A DNA stretch of 64,000 nt from Hyphomonadaceae bacterium UBA1849. GTDB taxonomy: Bacteria > Pseudomonadota > Alphaproteobacteria > Caulobacterales > Hyphomonadaceae. The DNA is taken from NCBI GenBank assembly GCA_002338565.1, contig DDIN01000008.1, positions 1,369,567 to 1,433,566 of the forward strand, read 5' to 3'. Numbering within the stretch: the stretch's first letter is position 1; the number at the start of each line of letters is the position of its first letter. Shown piece by piece: positions 24,628-32,371 of this stretch. The position numbers were made by a program, and so were the translations under genes. Below the pieces are notes generated by a model. The model was not told the origin of the DNA. It saw only the letters and a program-made list of their open reading frames with translations, and searched no databases.

Positions 24628-24636
24628 TTGCTGCAA
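24628..24636. promoter_or_regulatory. Possible PhaR box (phaR side)
   Basis: TTGCTGCAA, a dyad with a central T, about 100 bases before the phaR start. It shares the TGC/GCA core with the site nearer to phbB, so the two may be PhaR autoregulatory sites. Weak evidence. Confidence 0.3.
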
Positions 24637-24737
24637 ACGCGAAACTCTGGTTTAAAGAGTCTGTGGTAGGAAACGTATAATGGGCGTGCATTGCCCAACG
24701 GAATTTATTCCGCCCCAAGGTGAGGGAAGGTAAATCG

Positions 24738-25346
24738 ATGGCTGATACATCAGGTCTCAACGACGTGATCATCATCAAAAAATATGCGAACCGTCGTCTC
24801 TATGACACATCGTCCAGCTCTTATGTGACGCTGGAACATCTGAGCACGCTTGTTCGCGAAGGTAAGGATTTTGTCGTTCAGGACGCGAAGTCAGGCGAAG
24901 ACCTGACACGATCGGTTCTGGCGCAAATCATTTTCGAACAGGAAAATAAGGGCGGCAATGCGCTGCCGCTTAACTTCCTGCGCCAAGTCATCCGCTTCTA
25001 TGGTGACAGCGTGTCTTCCGCGCTGCCGACCTATCTCGACATGGCGATGAACAACTTCACAAAGAATCAGGAACGCTGGCGCGATATGATGGCCGGTGGG
25101 TCTGTCGGCCCAAACCCGATGGGTTTGTTTGAAGAGCAGGCGCGTCGCAATTTCGAAATGTTCGAGCGCTCCATGAACCTCTTCACGGCTGGAACGCCGG
25201 CCCGTTCGCGGCCAGAGGCCGAGGATGAAGCGCCGCCGAAAAAGGCGCAGCGCGCAGACAAGGATGAAGAGGCGGATACGATTGATGCCCTGCAGCGCCA
25301 GATGGCGGAAATGCAGGCCCAGCTTTCCAAGCTCTCCAAGAAATAA
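24738..25346 (+). CDS. phaR: Polyhydroxyalkanoate synthesis repressor PhaR
   Basis: About 202 residues from ATG 24738, with GAGGGAAGG just before; GTG 24720 is less likely. PhaR represses phasin and PHA genes and senses PHB granules. Seen: PHB_acc_N domain IIIKKYANRRLYDTSSSSYVTLEHLSTLVREGKDFVVQDAKSGEDLTRSVLAQIIFEQE, then a PHB_acc domain (RFYGDSVSSALPTYLDMAMNNFTKNQERWRD), a charged linker and a short C-terminal coiled coil (LQRQMAEMQAQLSKLSK). Divergent from phbB. Confidence 0.95.
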   Translation: MADTSGLNDVIIIKKYANRRLYDTSSSSYVTLEHLSTLVREGKDFVVQDAKSGEDLTRSVLAQIIFEQENKGGNALPLNFLRQVIRFYGDSVSSALPTYLDMAMNNFTKNQERWRDMMAGGSVGPNPMGLFEEQARRNFEMFERSMNLFTAGTPARSRPEAEDEAPPKKAQRADKDEEADTIDALQRQMAEMQAQLSKLSKK

Positions 25347-25349
25347 AGA

Positions 25350-25377
25350 AAAGCCGCTCGATCAGAGCGGCTTTTTT
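25350..25377. terminator. Terminator between phaR and lolA
   Basis: AAGCCGCTC / GAGCGGCTT hairpin with a five-base loop followed by a T-run; also usable for lolA from the other strand. Confidence 0.85.
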
Positions 25378-25406
25378 GATTCTGGTGGTTGAGCCATCTT
25401 CCGGAG

Positions 25407-26105
25407 TTAGCGGCGACGGTCATCCTCGTCTTCAGGGTCTTCAATCCGGAAGAGGCGCGGGTCAACGGATACACCCAGCTCAATGTCATTCAGCTGAACA
25501 GTTGTGATACCGCCCATCATGTCGATCGCTTCCCAACGGGCCAGCGTATAGTCTTCAGGGTCGAAGAACAGTTCCAGTTCGCCTTCAGCTTCACCGGATT
25601 TATCCGCGACACGGATGGCGACATAACCGGCTTTGCGCTCGATCGAGATAATATCAGCGTGCTCTGCAAGGTCGGTATTGCGGCGCAGAATGAGGTTCAG
25701 CGGAGTAGAGACCAGTGGCACGCGGTCTACTGTCTCCAGATCGGTGTCTTCAATCGCGAGCGTTGTACCATCTGACACGATGAGCAGAGGCACAGGCGCA
25801 TCGTATTCAAAGCGCAGGCGACCTGGACGGTTCAGATAGAATGTACCGGTCGAGAAATGATTGTTCGGGTCGAGCTGGGAGAACTGCCCACGCGCGGTAT
25901 CAATCGCGTTGAGAGAGGCGTTCGCGCGGGCAAGCGCTTCTGTCCGGTTGAAGGCCTCGACGGGCGCGACTTCAGCCGGAGCCACCTCAGCATTTGCTGC
26001 GGTTTCAGTCTCTACGACAGGCGTTTCCACCTGCGCGGTGTCCAACGCCATGAAAGGCGACGTCAGAACGGCACCTGAAAGGATCCAGTTCGCAAAATTG
26101 AACAT
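25407..26105 (-). CDS. lolA: Outer-membrane lipoprotein carrier protein LolA-like
   Basis: About 232 residues from ATG 26105, which has GGAG six bases upstream. LolA ferries lipoproteins across the periplasm to LolB. Seen: N-terminal hydrophobic export segment, an unusual Val/Ala/Glu-rich insert (VETPVVETETAANAEVAPAE) at about 25-50, then ARGQFSQLDPNNHFSTGTFYLNRPGRLRFEYDAP, LLIVSDGTTLAIEDTDLETVDRVPLVSTPLNLILR and the C-terminal strand. The core fits LolA; the acidic insert is unlike E. coli LolA. In alphaproteobacteria lolA usually follows ftsK; here a plus-strand gene lies between. Confidence 0.9.
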   Translation of the reverse strand: MFNFANWILSGAVLTSPFMALDTAQVETPVVETETAANAEVAPAEVAPVEAFNRTEALARANASLNAIDTARGQFSQLDPNNHFSTGTFYLNRPGRLRFEYDAPVPLLIVSDGTTLAIEDTDLETVDRVPLVSTPLNLILRRNTDLAEHADIISIERKAGYVAIRVADKSGEAEGELELFFDPEDYTLARWEAIDMMGGITTVQLNDIELGVSVDPRLFRIEDPEDEDDRRR

Positions 26106-26317
26106 CTGGCACTCCATTACTTGTCAGGTGTCTTATCTAGAATACGCCCTTCACCACAATAGGGCTTAATTTGGGCGCGCTGCCTAGATTCGTTGCCTGA
26201 CGTTCAGCAAAATTCTATGTGCGGCAGTCGCGTACTGCTCGCGAGGTGATGCAATGCCCGGCCCGCTTTTCCGTTCCATCTGATCTGCGACGGCTGACAA
26301 AAAAGTTCAGCGGGGCG

Positions 26318-26342
26318 GGAATAAATCTGTCGCCCATCCGTC
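26318..26342 (+). promoter_or_regulatory. Candidate ECF-sigma promoter (GGAAT-N16-CGTC)
   Basis: GGAAT at 26318-26322 (extended GGAATAAA), 16 bases, then CGTC at 26339-26342. Identical spacing and sequence as found before the ECF sigma gene (48027-48051) and before the repetitive exported protein gene (51404-51428). Expected start near 26349, leaving about 26 bases to the ATG, with AAGGAGG in between. Confidence 0.6.
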
Positions 26343-26374
26343 AGTCCATCATGAGAAGCCAAAAGGAGGCGATC

Positions 26375-26773
26375 ATGATGAAACAGAATAAACTTACTAA
26401 AGCCGTCTGCGTCGCACTTATTTCAGCGGGCGCGATGTTCTCCGCGCCGCACGCGTCTGCCCAGCTGTTGGGGCTTGGCGTCAACACGGATGCTCGTGTC
26501 GGTGTGCAGGTTGGCCGCGCGCCTGAACCGCGTCGCCATTCCAGCTATAGCTTCACCTATAATGGCTATGCATCAGGTCATTGGTATGAAGCAGGTCACA
26601 CCCACCGCGCATATCATTATGACCCGCATTATGGCGGTTATGACTGCCATACGCGGTTCCAGTATGGCTGGCAGCATGGCGATCGTGTGCGCTATGAATC
26701 GACTTTCTGCTATGACCGGTATGATCGCGCTTATGAGCGCCGCGGAACCCGTGTGGCGATACGGATCGACTAG
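26375..26773 (+). CDS. Small exported Tyr/His-rich protein, function unknown
   Basis: 132 residues from ATG 26375, fixed by a perfect AAGGAGG five bases upstream. A clear signal peptide (KLTKAVCVALISAGAMFSAPHASAQ) is followed by LLGLGVNTDARVGVQVGRAP, then a mature domain rich in Tyr, His, Arg and Gly (HWYEAGHTHRAYHYDPHYGGYD) with two Cys that may form a disulfide. No family recognised; resembles small outer-surface or periplasmic proteins induced by envelope stress. The open frame extends upstream to 26219 but without support. Preceded by a GGAAT-N16-CGTC promoter motif shared with the ECF sigma locus, so it is a likely regulon member. Sits between ftsK and lolA. Confidence 0.75.
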   Translation: MMKQNKLTKAVCVALISAGAMFSAPHASAQLLGLGVNTDARVGVQVGRAPEPRRHSSYSFTYNGYASGHWYEAGHTHRAYHYDPHYGGYDCHTRFQYGWQHGDRVRYESTFCYDRYDRAYERRGTRVAIRID

Positions 26774-26783
26774 CCCATAATAG

Positions 26784-26811
26784 AAAAGCCCCGGATGTCC
26801 GGGGCTTTTTG
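26784..26811. terminator. Bidirectional terminator
   Basis: AAAAGCCCCGG / CCGGGGCTTTT hairpin with a short loop and T-runs both ways, between the small exported protein gene and ftsK. Confidence 0.9.
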
Positions 26812-29283
26812 TTAGTCTTCTTCGCCGGGAGCTTTGCGCAGGATTTCCCGCTTGCCTGCATGGTTCGGCGCAGAAATGACGCCCATATCTTCCATCTGCT
26901 CGATCAGCGATGCGGCCCGGTTATAGCCGATCTTCAGGCGGCGCTGGACATACGAGGTTGAAGCGCGCTTGTCGCGAACGACGATCTGGATCGCTTGCTG
27001 CAGAAGGTCAGCTTCTTCATTGCCGCCTAGCATCGCGTCCATAACAGGAGAGCCGCCGCCACCACCGCCGCCGAACGGATCTTCGTCCGGCTCTTCGGTA
27101 ATGTCGGTCTGGTAGTCGGGCTCGCCGGTGGATTTCAAGAATTCGACGATCTGGCCCACTTCTTCGTCAGACACGAACGGACCGTGCAGACGCTTAATCT
27201 TGCCGCCGGACGCCATGTAGAGAAGGTCACCCATACCAAGAAGCTGCTCGGCGCCCTGTTCGTTCAGAATGGTACGCGAGTCGATTTTGGACGACACCAT
27301 ATAGGAAATACGGGTCGGGAAGTTCGCCTTGATCGTACCGGTGATTACGTCAACGGACGGGCGCTGCGTCGCTGTGATGAGGTGGATGCCCGCCGCACGC
27401 GCCATCTGCGCGAGGCGCTGAATGCAGGCTTCAATCTCTTTACCGGCCACCATCATCAGGTCGGCCATCTCGTCGATCACGATAACGATGTTCGGTACCT
27501 GCTCGAGCGGGATTTCCTCAGTCTCATAGACCGGGCGGCCTGTATCGGCTTCAAAGCCTGTCTGGACTTCTTTCGTGAGGCGACCGCCAGTGCGTTTCAG
27601 TTCTTCGACCTTCTCATTGAAGCCTGCAAGGTTCCGCACGCCCGCCTTGGACATCATCTCATAGCGGCTCTCCATCTCGCGAACCGCCCATTTGAGCGCA
27701 GTGACGGCCTTTTTCGGGTCGATCACGACAGGCGAGAGAAGGTGCGGAATGCCTTCATAGATCGAAAGCTCAAGCATTTTCGGGTCGACCATGATGAAGC
27801 GGCACTTCTCAGGTGGCAGCTTGTACATGAGAGAGAGGATCATCGCGTTGATACCAACGGATTTACCTGAACCTGTTGTACCCGCGATGAGAAGGTGAGG
27901 CATTTTCGCAAGATCTGCGCAAACCGGCTCGCCGCCAATATCTTCACCGAGCGCCATAGGCAGGCTCTGCTTGCCGTCATTGAAGCTCGGGCTTTCCAGT
28001 AGCGTGCGTAGATACACGGTCTCGCGTGATTTGTTTGGAAGTTCGATACCGATGGCGTTCTTGCCTGGCACAACGGCGATACGCGCGCTGATCGCGCTCA
28101 TGGAACGGGCAACGTCATCGGCTAGCGCAATCACGCGTGAGGATTTTACACCCGGTGCAGGTTCCAGCTCGAACAGGGTAACGACAGGACCGGGACGGAC
28201 CTGCGTGATGCGCCCCTTCACGCCGAACTCGTTCAGAATGCGCATAAGGTGTTCAGCGCGCTCCAAAAGCAGATGTTCGTCGACGGTGCCTGTGCGGGCT
28301 GGCGGCGTCACCAGAAGATCAAGCGAAGGCAGGCCAGCCTTGTTCACGCGCGGAGCTTTGGGCGTTTCGCGGCGCTGGCGGCGCTGTGTACGTGGAGCTT
28401 CCGGCTGTGCTTTTGTTTCAGGCTTGGTGTCAGCTTCTCTCGGCGCTTCGGCCTGTTCAGCTTCGCGCTGGGATTTTGAGTAATCAAAATAGCCGTATTC
28501 ATCGTCTGCATCGGGCGTGATCGCGCCGCGCACATATGGGTAGTCGTCGCGCTCACGGTTGAACAGGCCGCCTACCAGTCCTGAGACGGATGATTTGAGC
28601 TTTTCCACGCCCGCGACCATGTTGCGGCTGATCCAGCGTCCGACAGGGCCAAGCGGCAAAAGCAGCAGGGCAAGCAGCTTGCCGCCATTGCGGAAGAACA
28701 GACGCGAAAGGCGCGTCAGGTCTCGATTTTCAAGATTCGCCGCACGGGTCAGCAAGAAGAAGGAGAGGATAGCTGCGGCGACACCCGCGACGACATCAGG
28801 ATAAGGTACGCGCAGCGCCGCAAACGGCAGGCGCGCCAGACCAAACAGGAAGTCGCCTGTCATACCGCCAAGCGAGGTCGCCAGAACCCAGCTGTTCGGG
28901 ATAGGCCAGGAGGCAAGACACGTGCTTGCTGCAAGAACGCTGAGGAAGCCGAGCCCCCAATTGGAGGCAGACGGCTTGCCGATCAGCAGCATGCGTTTTA
29001 GCCCCGCTGCGAAGACGAGGAATGCGCCAAGCATACCGCCCCAACCCAGAATCTGGTTGGCGAGGTCTGCCACGACAGCACCCGTCATGCCGAAGAGATT
29101 GCTGACATCATTACCGGTCGCTGCATTCAGGCTCGGGTCCTGCGGGTCGTAATAGCCGACCGCGCCGCACAGAAAGACGCCCAGCGCGAAGATTCCGAAG
29201 CCGGTAAGGATGCGCCAGATTGGTTCACCTGACATCTGTGATGTTGTGTCTGACATGGCAGCAGCAGTGTTTGAATTTGTCAT
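26812..29283 (-). CDS. ftsK: DNA translocase FtsK
   Basis: An 823-residue SpoIIIE/FtsK protein. It pumps DNA at the septum so that chromosome dimers are resolved before division. Seen: four N-terminal membrane segments (residues about 20-190), a Pro/Glu-rich linker, the alpha domain, the motor domain with Walker A GTTGSGKSVGIN and Walker B VIVIDEMADLMM, and a C-terminal gamma winged helix (KRASTSYVQRRLKIGYNRAASLIEQME) for KOPS recognition. ATG at 29283 was kept; an ATG at 29256 is also possible. Length is normal for alphaproteobacteria. Confidence 0.96.
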   Translation of the reverse strand: MTNSNTAAAMSDTTSQMSGEPIWRILTGFGIFALGVFLCGAVGYYDPQDPSLNAATGNDVSNLFGMTGAVVADLANQILGWGGMLGAFLVFAAGLKRMLLIGKPSASNWGLGFLSVLAASTCLASWPIPNSWVLATSLGGMTGDFLFGLARLPFAALRVPYPDVVAGVAAAILSFFLLTRAANLENRDLTRLSRLFFRNGGKLLALLLLPLGPVGRWISRNMVAGVEKLKSSVSGLVGGLFNRERDDYPYVRGAITPDADDEYGYFDYSKSQREAEQAEAPREADTKPETKAQPEAPRTQRRQRRETPKAPRVNKAGLPSLDLLVTPPARTGTVDEHLLLERAEHLMRILNEFGVKGRITQVRPGPVVTLFELEPAPGVKSSRVIALADDVARSMSAISARIAVVPGKNAIGIELPNKSRETVYLRTLLESPSFNDGKQSLPMALGEDIGGEPVCADLAKMPHLLIAGTTGSGKSVGINAMILSLMYKLPPEKCRFIMVDPKMLELSIYEGIPHLLSPVVIDPKKAVTALKWAVREMESRYEMMSKAGVRNLAGFNEKVEELKRTGGRLTKEVQTGFEADTGRPVYETEEIPLEQVPNIVIVIDEMADLMMVAGKEIEACIQRLAQMARAAGIHLITATQRPSVDVITGTIKANFPTRISYMVSSKIDSRTILNEQGAEQLLGMGDLLYMASGGKIKRLHGPFVSDEEVGQIVEFLKSTGEPDYQTDITEEPDEDPFGGGGGGGSPVMDAMLGGNEEADLLQQAIQIVVRDKRASTSYVQRRLKIGYNRAASLIEQMEDMGVISAPNHAGKREILRKAPGEED

Positions 29284-29467
29284 TCTGGCAAATCTCAGAG
29301 GCGAAAAACGTTAGGTGTCGCCCTGAGAATGCCGGTCTCTTGCTTAATGGTCAGGAAACATATGGCAGAAAAATGGGCCAAACTGCGAGATTTTTCGTTA
29401 ATAACTGCAGTTCCGGCCATTTTGCGCTGCTTTTGACGCTGAGCCGGTGGCTTTGCGAGTGCAGGCA

Positions 29468-29504
29468 ATAAAAAAACCCCGGACCTTTCGGACCGGGGTT
29501 CTTC
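29468..29504 (-). terminator. Terminator of amtB
   Basis: On the minus strand AACCCCGGTCC / GGACCGGGGTT-like hairpin with a T-run, 19 bases after the amtB stop. The rest of 29284-29522 shows no gene. Confidence 0.88.
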
Positions 29505-29522
29505 ATAAAGATCAGGTCAAAC

Positions 29523-30833
29523 TTACTTGGAGAATTCCGGGTAAGCTTCGAGACCGAGTTCGACTTTGTCGATGCCTTCCATCTCTTCTTCTTCAGAGCA
29601 GCGAATGCCGATCGTGAATTTGAGGAGGAGCCATGTCACTGCAGATGTCACGATGACGAATGCACCGATAGCAACTACGCCTGTCGCCTGAGCAACGATG
29701 TCACCACCGTTCCAAGCTACAACGAGTGTACCGAAGATACCTGCAACGAGGTGAGCTGGGATCGCGCCAACAACGTCGTCGATTTTCAGTTTGTCGAGCA
29801 GTGGTACGAAGAACACGATGATCGCGCCGCCAACTGCACCGATGAGGATTGATTCCCACAGAGCCGGAGCCAGTGGTTCAGCTGTGATCGCAACCAGACC
29901 ACCGATCGCACCGTTCATGACGATTGTCGGGTCCATCTTCTTGAAGAAGATAGGTGTCAGGATTGCCGCCGCTACAACACCACCAGCCGCAGCGAGGTTT
30001 GTGTTCGCGAAGATGATAGAAACAGCGTTGATGTCTGCAGCTGTGCCAGCAGCGAGCTGAGAGCCGCCGTTGAAGCCGAACCAGCCGAGCCAGAGGATGA
30101 ATGTACCAAGAGCCGCGAGCGGGATGTTAGAACCTGGCATTGGGTTAACTTTGCCATCAACATATTTACCAGCACGTGGGCCGAGGATGATTGCACCGAC
30201 GAGAGCTGCCCAGCCGCCAGTAGAGTGTACGAGCGTAGAACCAGCGAAGTCAGCGAAACCAAGCTCAGAAAGCCAGCCGCCGCCCCACTGCCAGGAAGCC
30301 TGGATCGGGTAGATGAAGCCAGTGAGAACTGCTGTGAAGATCATGAATGGAAGAAGCTTCACGCGTTCTGCAACTGTACCAGAAACAACAGACGCAGCAG
30401 TCGCTACGAATACCATTTGGAAGTACCAGTCAGACGCAGGTGCATAACCAGCACCGTCCAGAGCTTCGCGGTCGCCTTCATTCCAGAGCCAGTCCGGAGA
30501 AGCGAGAACGCCTTCGATCAGCCAGCTTTCAGCCGGATAAATCAGGTGGTAGCCTACGAGGTAAACCATGATACCCGCTACAGAGTAGATCATGATGTTT
30601 TTTACGGACTGAGTAGCGGCGTTCTTGCTACGAACGAGACCAACTTCCAGCATACAGAAACCGGCTGCCATGAACATGACGACCATGCCTGAAATCAGGA
30701 AGAGGTAAGAGTTATCAACGTATGCCGAGACTTCACTGGCTTCCTGAGCGAAGGCTGAACCCGTCAGCGCTAGGCCGCTCAGAATGGCAGCGCCCGCAGA
30801 ACGGGCCGTCCATTTCCAAACTGTTTCTTTCAT
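29523..30833 (-). CDS. amtB: Ammonium transporter AmtB
   Basis: About 436 residues from ATG 30833 (GGGGA seven bases upstream). A signal peptide is followed by eleven membrane helices. Seen: FMAAGFCMLEVGLVRSKN, FADFAGSTLVHSTGGWAAL with the conserved Asp and first pore His, and AIPAHLVAGIFGTL with the second pore His, the twin-His pair of Amt/Rh channels. It brings ammonium into the cell when nitrogen is scarce. The usual partner glnK is not beside it: the 214 bases upstream hold no gene, and a ubiH-like gene follows divergently. Confidence 0.95.
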   Translation of the reverse strand: MKETVWKWTARSAGAAILSGLALTGSAFAQEASEVSAYVDNSYLFLISGMVVMFMAAGFCMLEVGLVRSKNAATQSVKNIMIYSVAGIMVYLVGYHLIYPAESWLIEGVLASPDWLWNEGDREALDGAGYAPASDWYFQMVFVATAASVVSGTVAERVKLLPFMIFTAVLTGFIYPIQASWQWGGGWLSELGFADFAGSTLVHSTGGWAALVGAIILGPRAGKYVDGKVNPMPGSNIPLAALGTFILWLGWFGFNGGSQLAAGTAADINAVSIIFANTNLAAAGGVVAAAILTPIFFKKMDPTIVMNGAIGGLVAITAEPLAPALWESILIGAVGGAIIVFFVPLLDKLKIDDVVGAIPAHLVAGIFGTLVVAWNGGDIVAQATGVVAIGAFVIVTSAVTWLLLKFTIGIRCSEEEEMEGIDKVELGLEAYPEFSK

Positions 30834-31012
30834 TGTTTTCCCCAATCGTTAATCAGGAGAAGCGGTTTTGCCCCGCTTGCTCGGGGGCCAATCTTGCAAA
30901 ACGGCTCGTTTCTTCTAAGCGCCATGGAGCATCTGAAACGGGTTACGAACAAACTGGTCACGTTCTGAGCACCCTGCGACTGAATCGCCCAAAAGCGTTG
31001 CACCGCTTGTCG

Positions 31013-31042
31013 GGAAATCGCAGTAAGCTATTATCGATTTCC
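31013..31042. promoter_or_regulatory. Inverted repeat upstream of UbiH-like gene
   Basis: GGAAATCG (31013-31020) and CGATTTCC (31035-31042), a perfect 8-bp inverted repeat with a 14-base spacer, 17 bases before the start codon. Possible operator or 5'-leader hairpin; it overlaps the region just upstream of the ribosome site. Confidence 0.35.
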
Positions 31043-31059
31043 GGTATCAGGAGAGATAA

Positions 31060-32316
31060 ATGCCAGCTTCACAGCACACTAGATCGCAGATTCTCATTGT
31101 TGGGGGTGGCTCAAGCGGCGGCGTTCTGGCGGTTCTTCTTTCCGAGCTTGGCTTTGAAGTCGCCCTTGTCGATACGCGCGATCCGACGCTGCCATTTACG
31201 CCTGACAGCCGCGCCTTCGCGATTGTGCGTGGTGGCTGGCGCGTGCTCGATGCAGCAGGTGTTGGCGGCAATTTAGTTAATAAAGCTGAGCCACTTCTCT
31301 CTATGGAAGCCCATGATCGCAATGGGCTTTTGCCGCCTGCGGCCAGCATGTTCGGCGTGGAAGATCTGCCTGATGGTGTCACTGAGGGTGAACCGCTCGG
31401 CTATATGATTGAGGTCGATCTACTCAATCAGGCGATCCGCGACCGTGTAAATGCCTGCACCGCGATCACACAATATGCGCCTGAAACGGTCACCGGTCTT
31501 GATGTTGGCGATAGCGGCGCTGTTGTGACGCTCGATTCGGGCAGGACGACTACAGCCGATCTTGTGATCGGGGCAGACGGTGTTGGTAGCGCCATTCGCG
31601 AACTTTCCGGCATCAAGACGCTCGGCTGGAGCTATGAGCAGGCTGTTGTCGCAGCGACTGTGCAGCTTGACTGGCCGCATCATGGTGCGGCGCGCCAATG
31701 GTTTCAGGATGAAGGTCCGTTCGCCATTCTGCCGCTGACGGAGAACCGCGGAAACCTCGCCTGGTTCCGCAAAGAGAAAGCGGGTATCGCCACAGCCAAG
31801 CTCTCGCAAGCTGACCTTGAGGCTGAAATCAACCAGCGCTTTGGCGATCTCGCAGGGCCGATGAAAGTGTTGCGTGATCCGTTGGCCTATCCGCTACGTC
31901 TGCGTCTGGCTGAAAAGCTGATTGCGTCGCGCGTGGCGTTGGTTGGGGATGCGGTACGCCGCGTGAATCCGCTCGCCGGGCAGGGCTTTAATCTTGGCCT
32001 GAAAGATATTGCGGCGCTGGTGGAAATTCTCGTTGAGAGCCGCCGTGCAGGTCTTGCGCTTTCAGATGGCGCGCAGCTTGAGACCTATCAGCGCTGGCGC
32101 CGGTTTGATGGCGTTGCCACAGCGCTCGCCATGGATGGCATTAATCGCACATTCTCAAATTCGAGCGCGCTGCTCTCTCCGTTCAAGCGGTTAGCGCTTT
32201 CAGTTGGCAGCACAGTCGGCCCGCTGCGCCGTGCCCTTGCCGCGCAGGCCAGTGCGGACAAGCCGGGACTGCCGCGACTTGTCCGCGGCGAACCTCTGGA
32301 AGCGTTGATTGGTTAG
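31060..32316 (+). CDS. FAD-dependent ubiquinone-biosynthesis hydroxylase (UbiH/UbiF/COQ6 family)
   Basis: A 418-residue flavoprotein. Members hydroxylate the benzoquinol ring during ubiquinone synthesis. Seen: dinucleotide-binding ILIVGGGSSGGVLAVLLSE, RAFAIVRGGWRVLDAAGV, the DG motif LVIGADGVGSAIRE, and RVALVGDAVRRVNPLAGQGFNLGLKDIAAL, in which the usual GDAAH reads GDAVR. The position (C1, C5 or C6 of the ring) cannot be told from sequence. Start chosen at ATG 31060 with AGGAGAG upstream. Terminator follows. Confidence 0.9.
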   Translation: MPASQHTRSQILIVGGGSSGGVLAVLLSELGFEVALVDTRDPTLPFTPDSRAFAIVRGGWRVLDAAGVGGNLVNKAEPLLSMEAHDRNGLLPPAASMFGVEDLPDGVTEGEPLGYMIEVDLLNQAIRDRVNACTAITQYAPETVTGLDVGDSGAVVTLDSGRTTTADLVIGADGVGSAIRELSGIKTLGWSYEQAVVAATVQLDWPHHGAARQWFQDEGPFAILPLTENRGNLAWFRKEKAGIATAKLSQADLEAEINQRFGDLAGPMKVLRDPLAYPLRLRLAEKLIASRVALVGDAVRRVNPLAGQGFNLGLKDIAALVEILVESRRAGLALSDGAQLETYQRWRRFDGVATALAMDGINRTFSNSSALLSPFKRLALSVGSTVGPLRRALAAQASADKPGLPRLVRGEPLEALIG

Positions 32317-32321
32317 AACGC

Positions 32322-32358
32322 AAAACGCCCGACCTTCAGAAGGCCGGGCGCTTTTTTA
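32322..32358 (+). terminator. Terminator of UbiH-like gene
   Basis: CGCCCG-CCTT / AAGG-CCGGGCG hairpin followed by six T, just before the convergent chemoreceptor stop. Confidence 0.85.
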
Positions 32359-32371
32359 AGGTCGTGTCAGA

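Noticed and set aside
24690..24720. GGAAT and ATTCC near phaR as ECF promoter
   Set aside because: No CGTC at the right distance on either strand.
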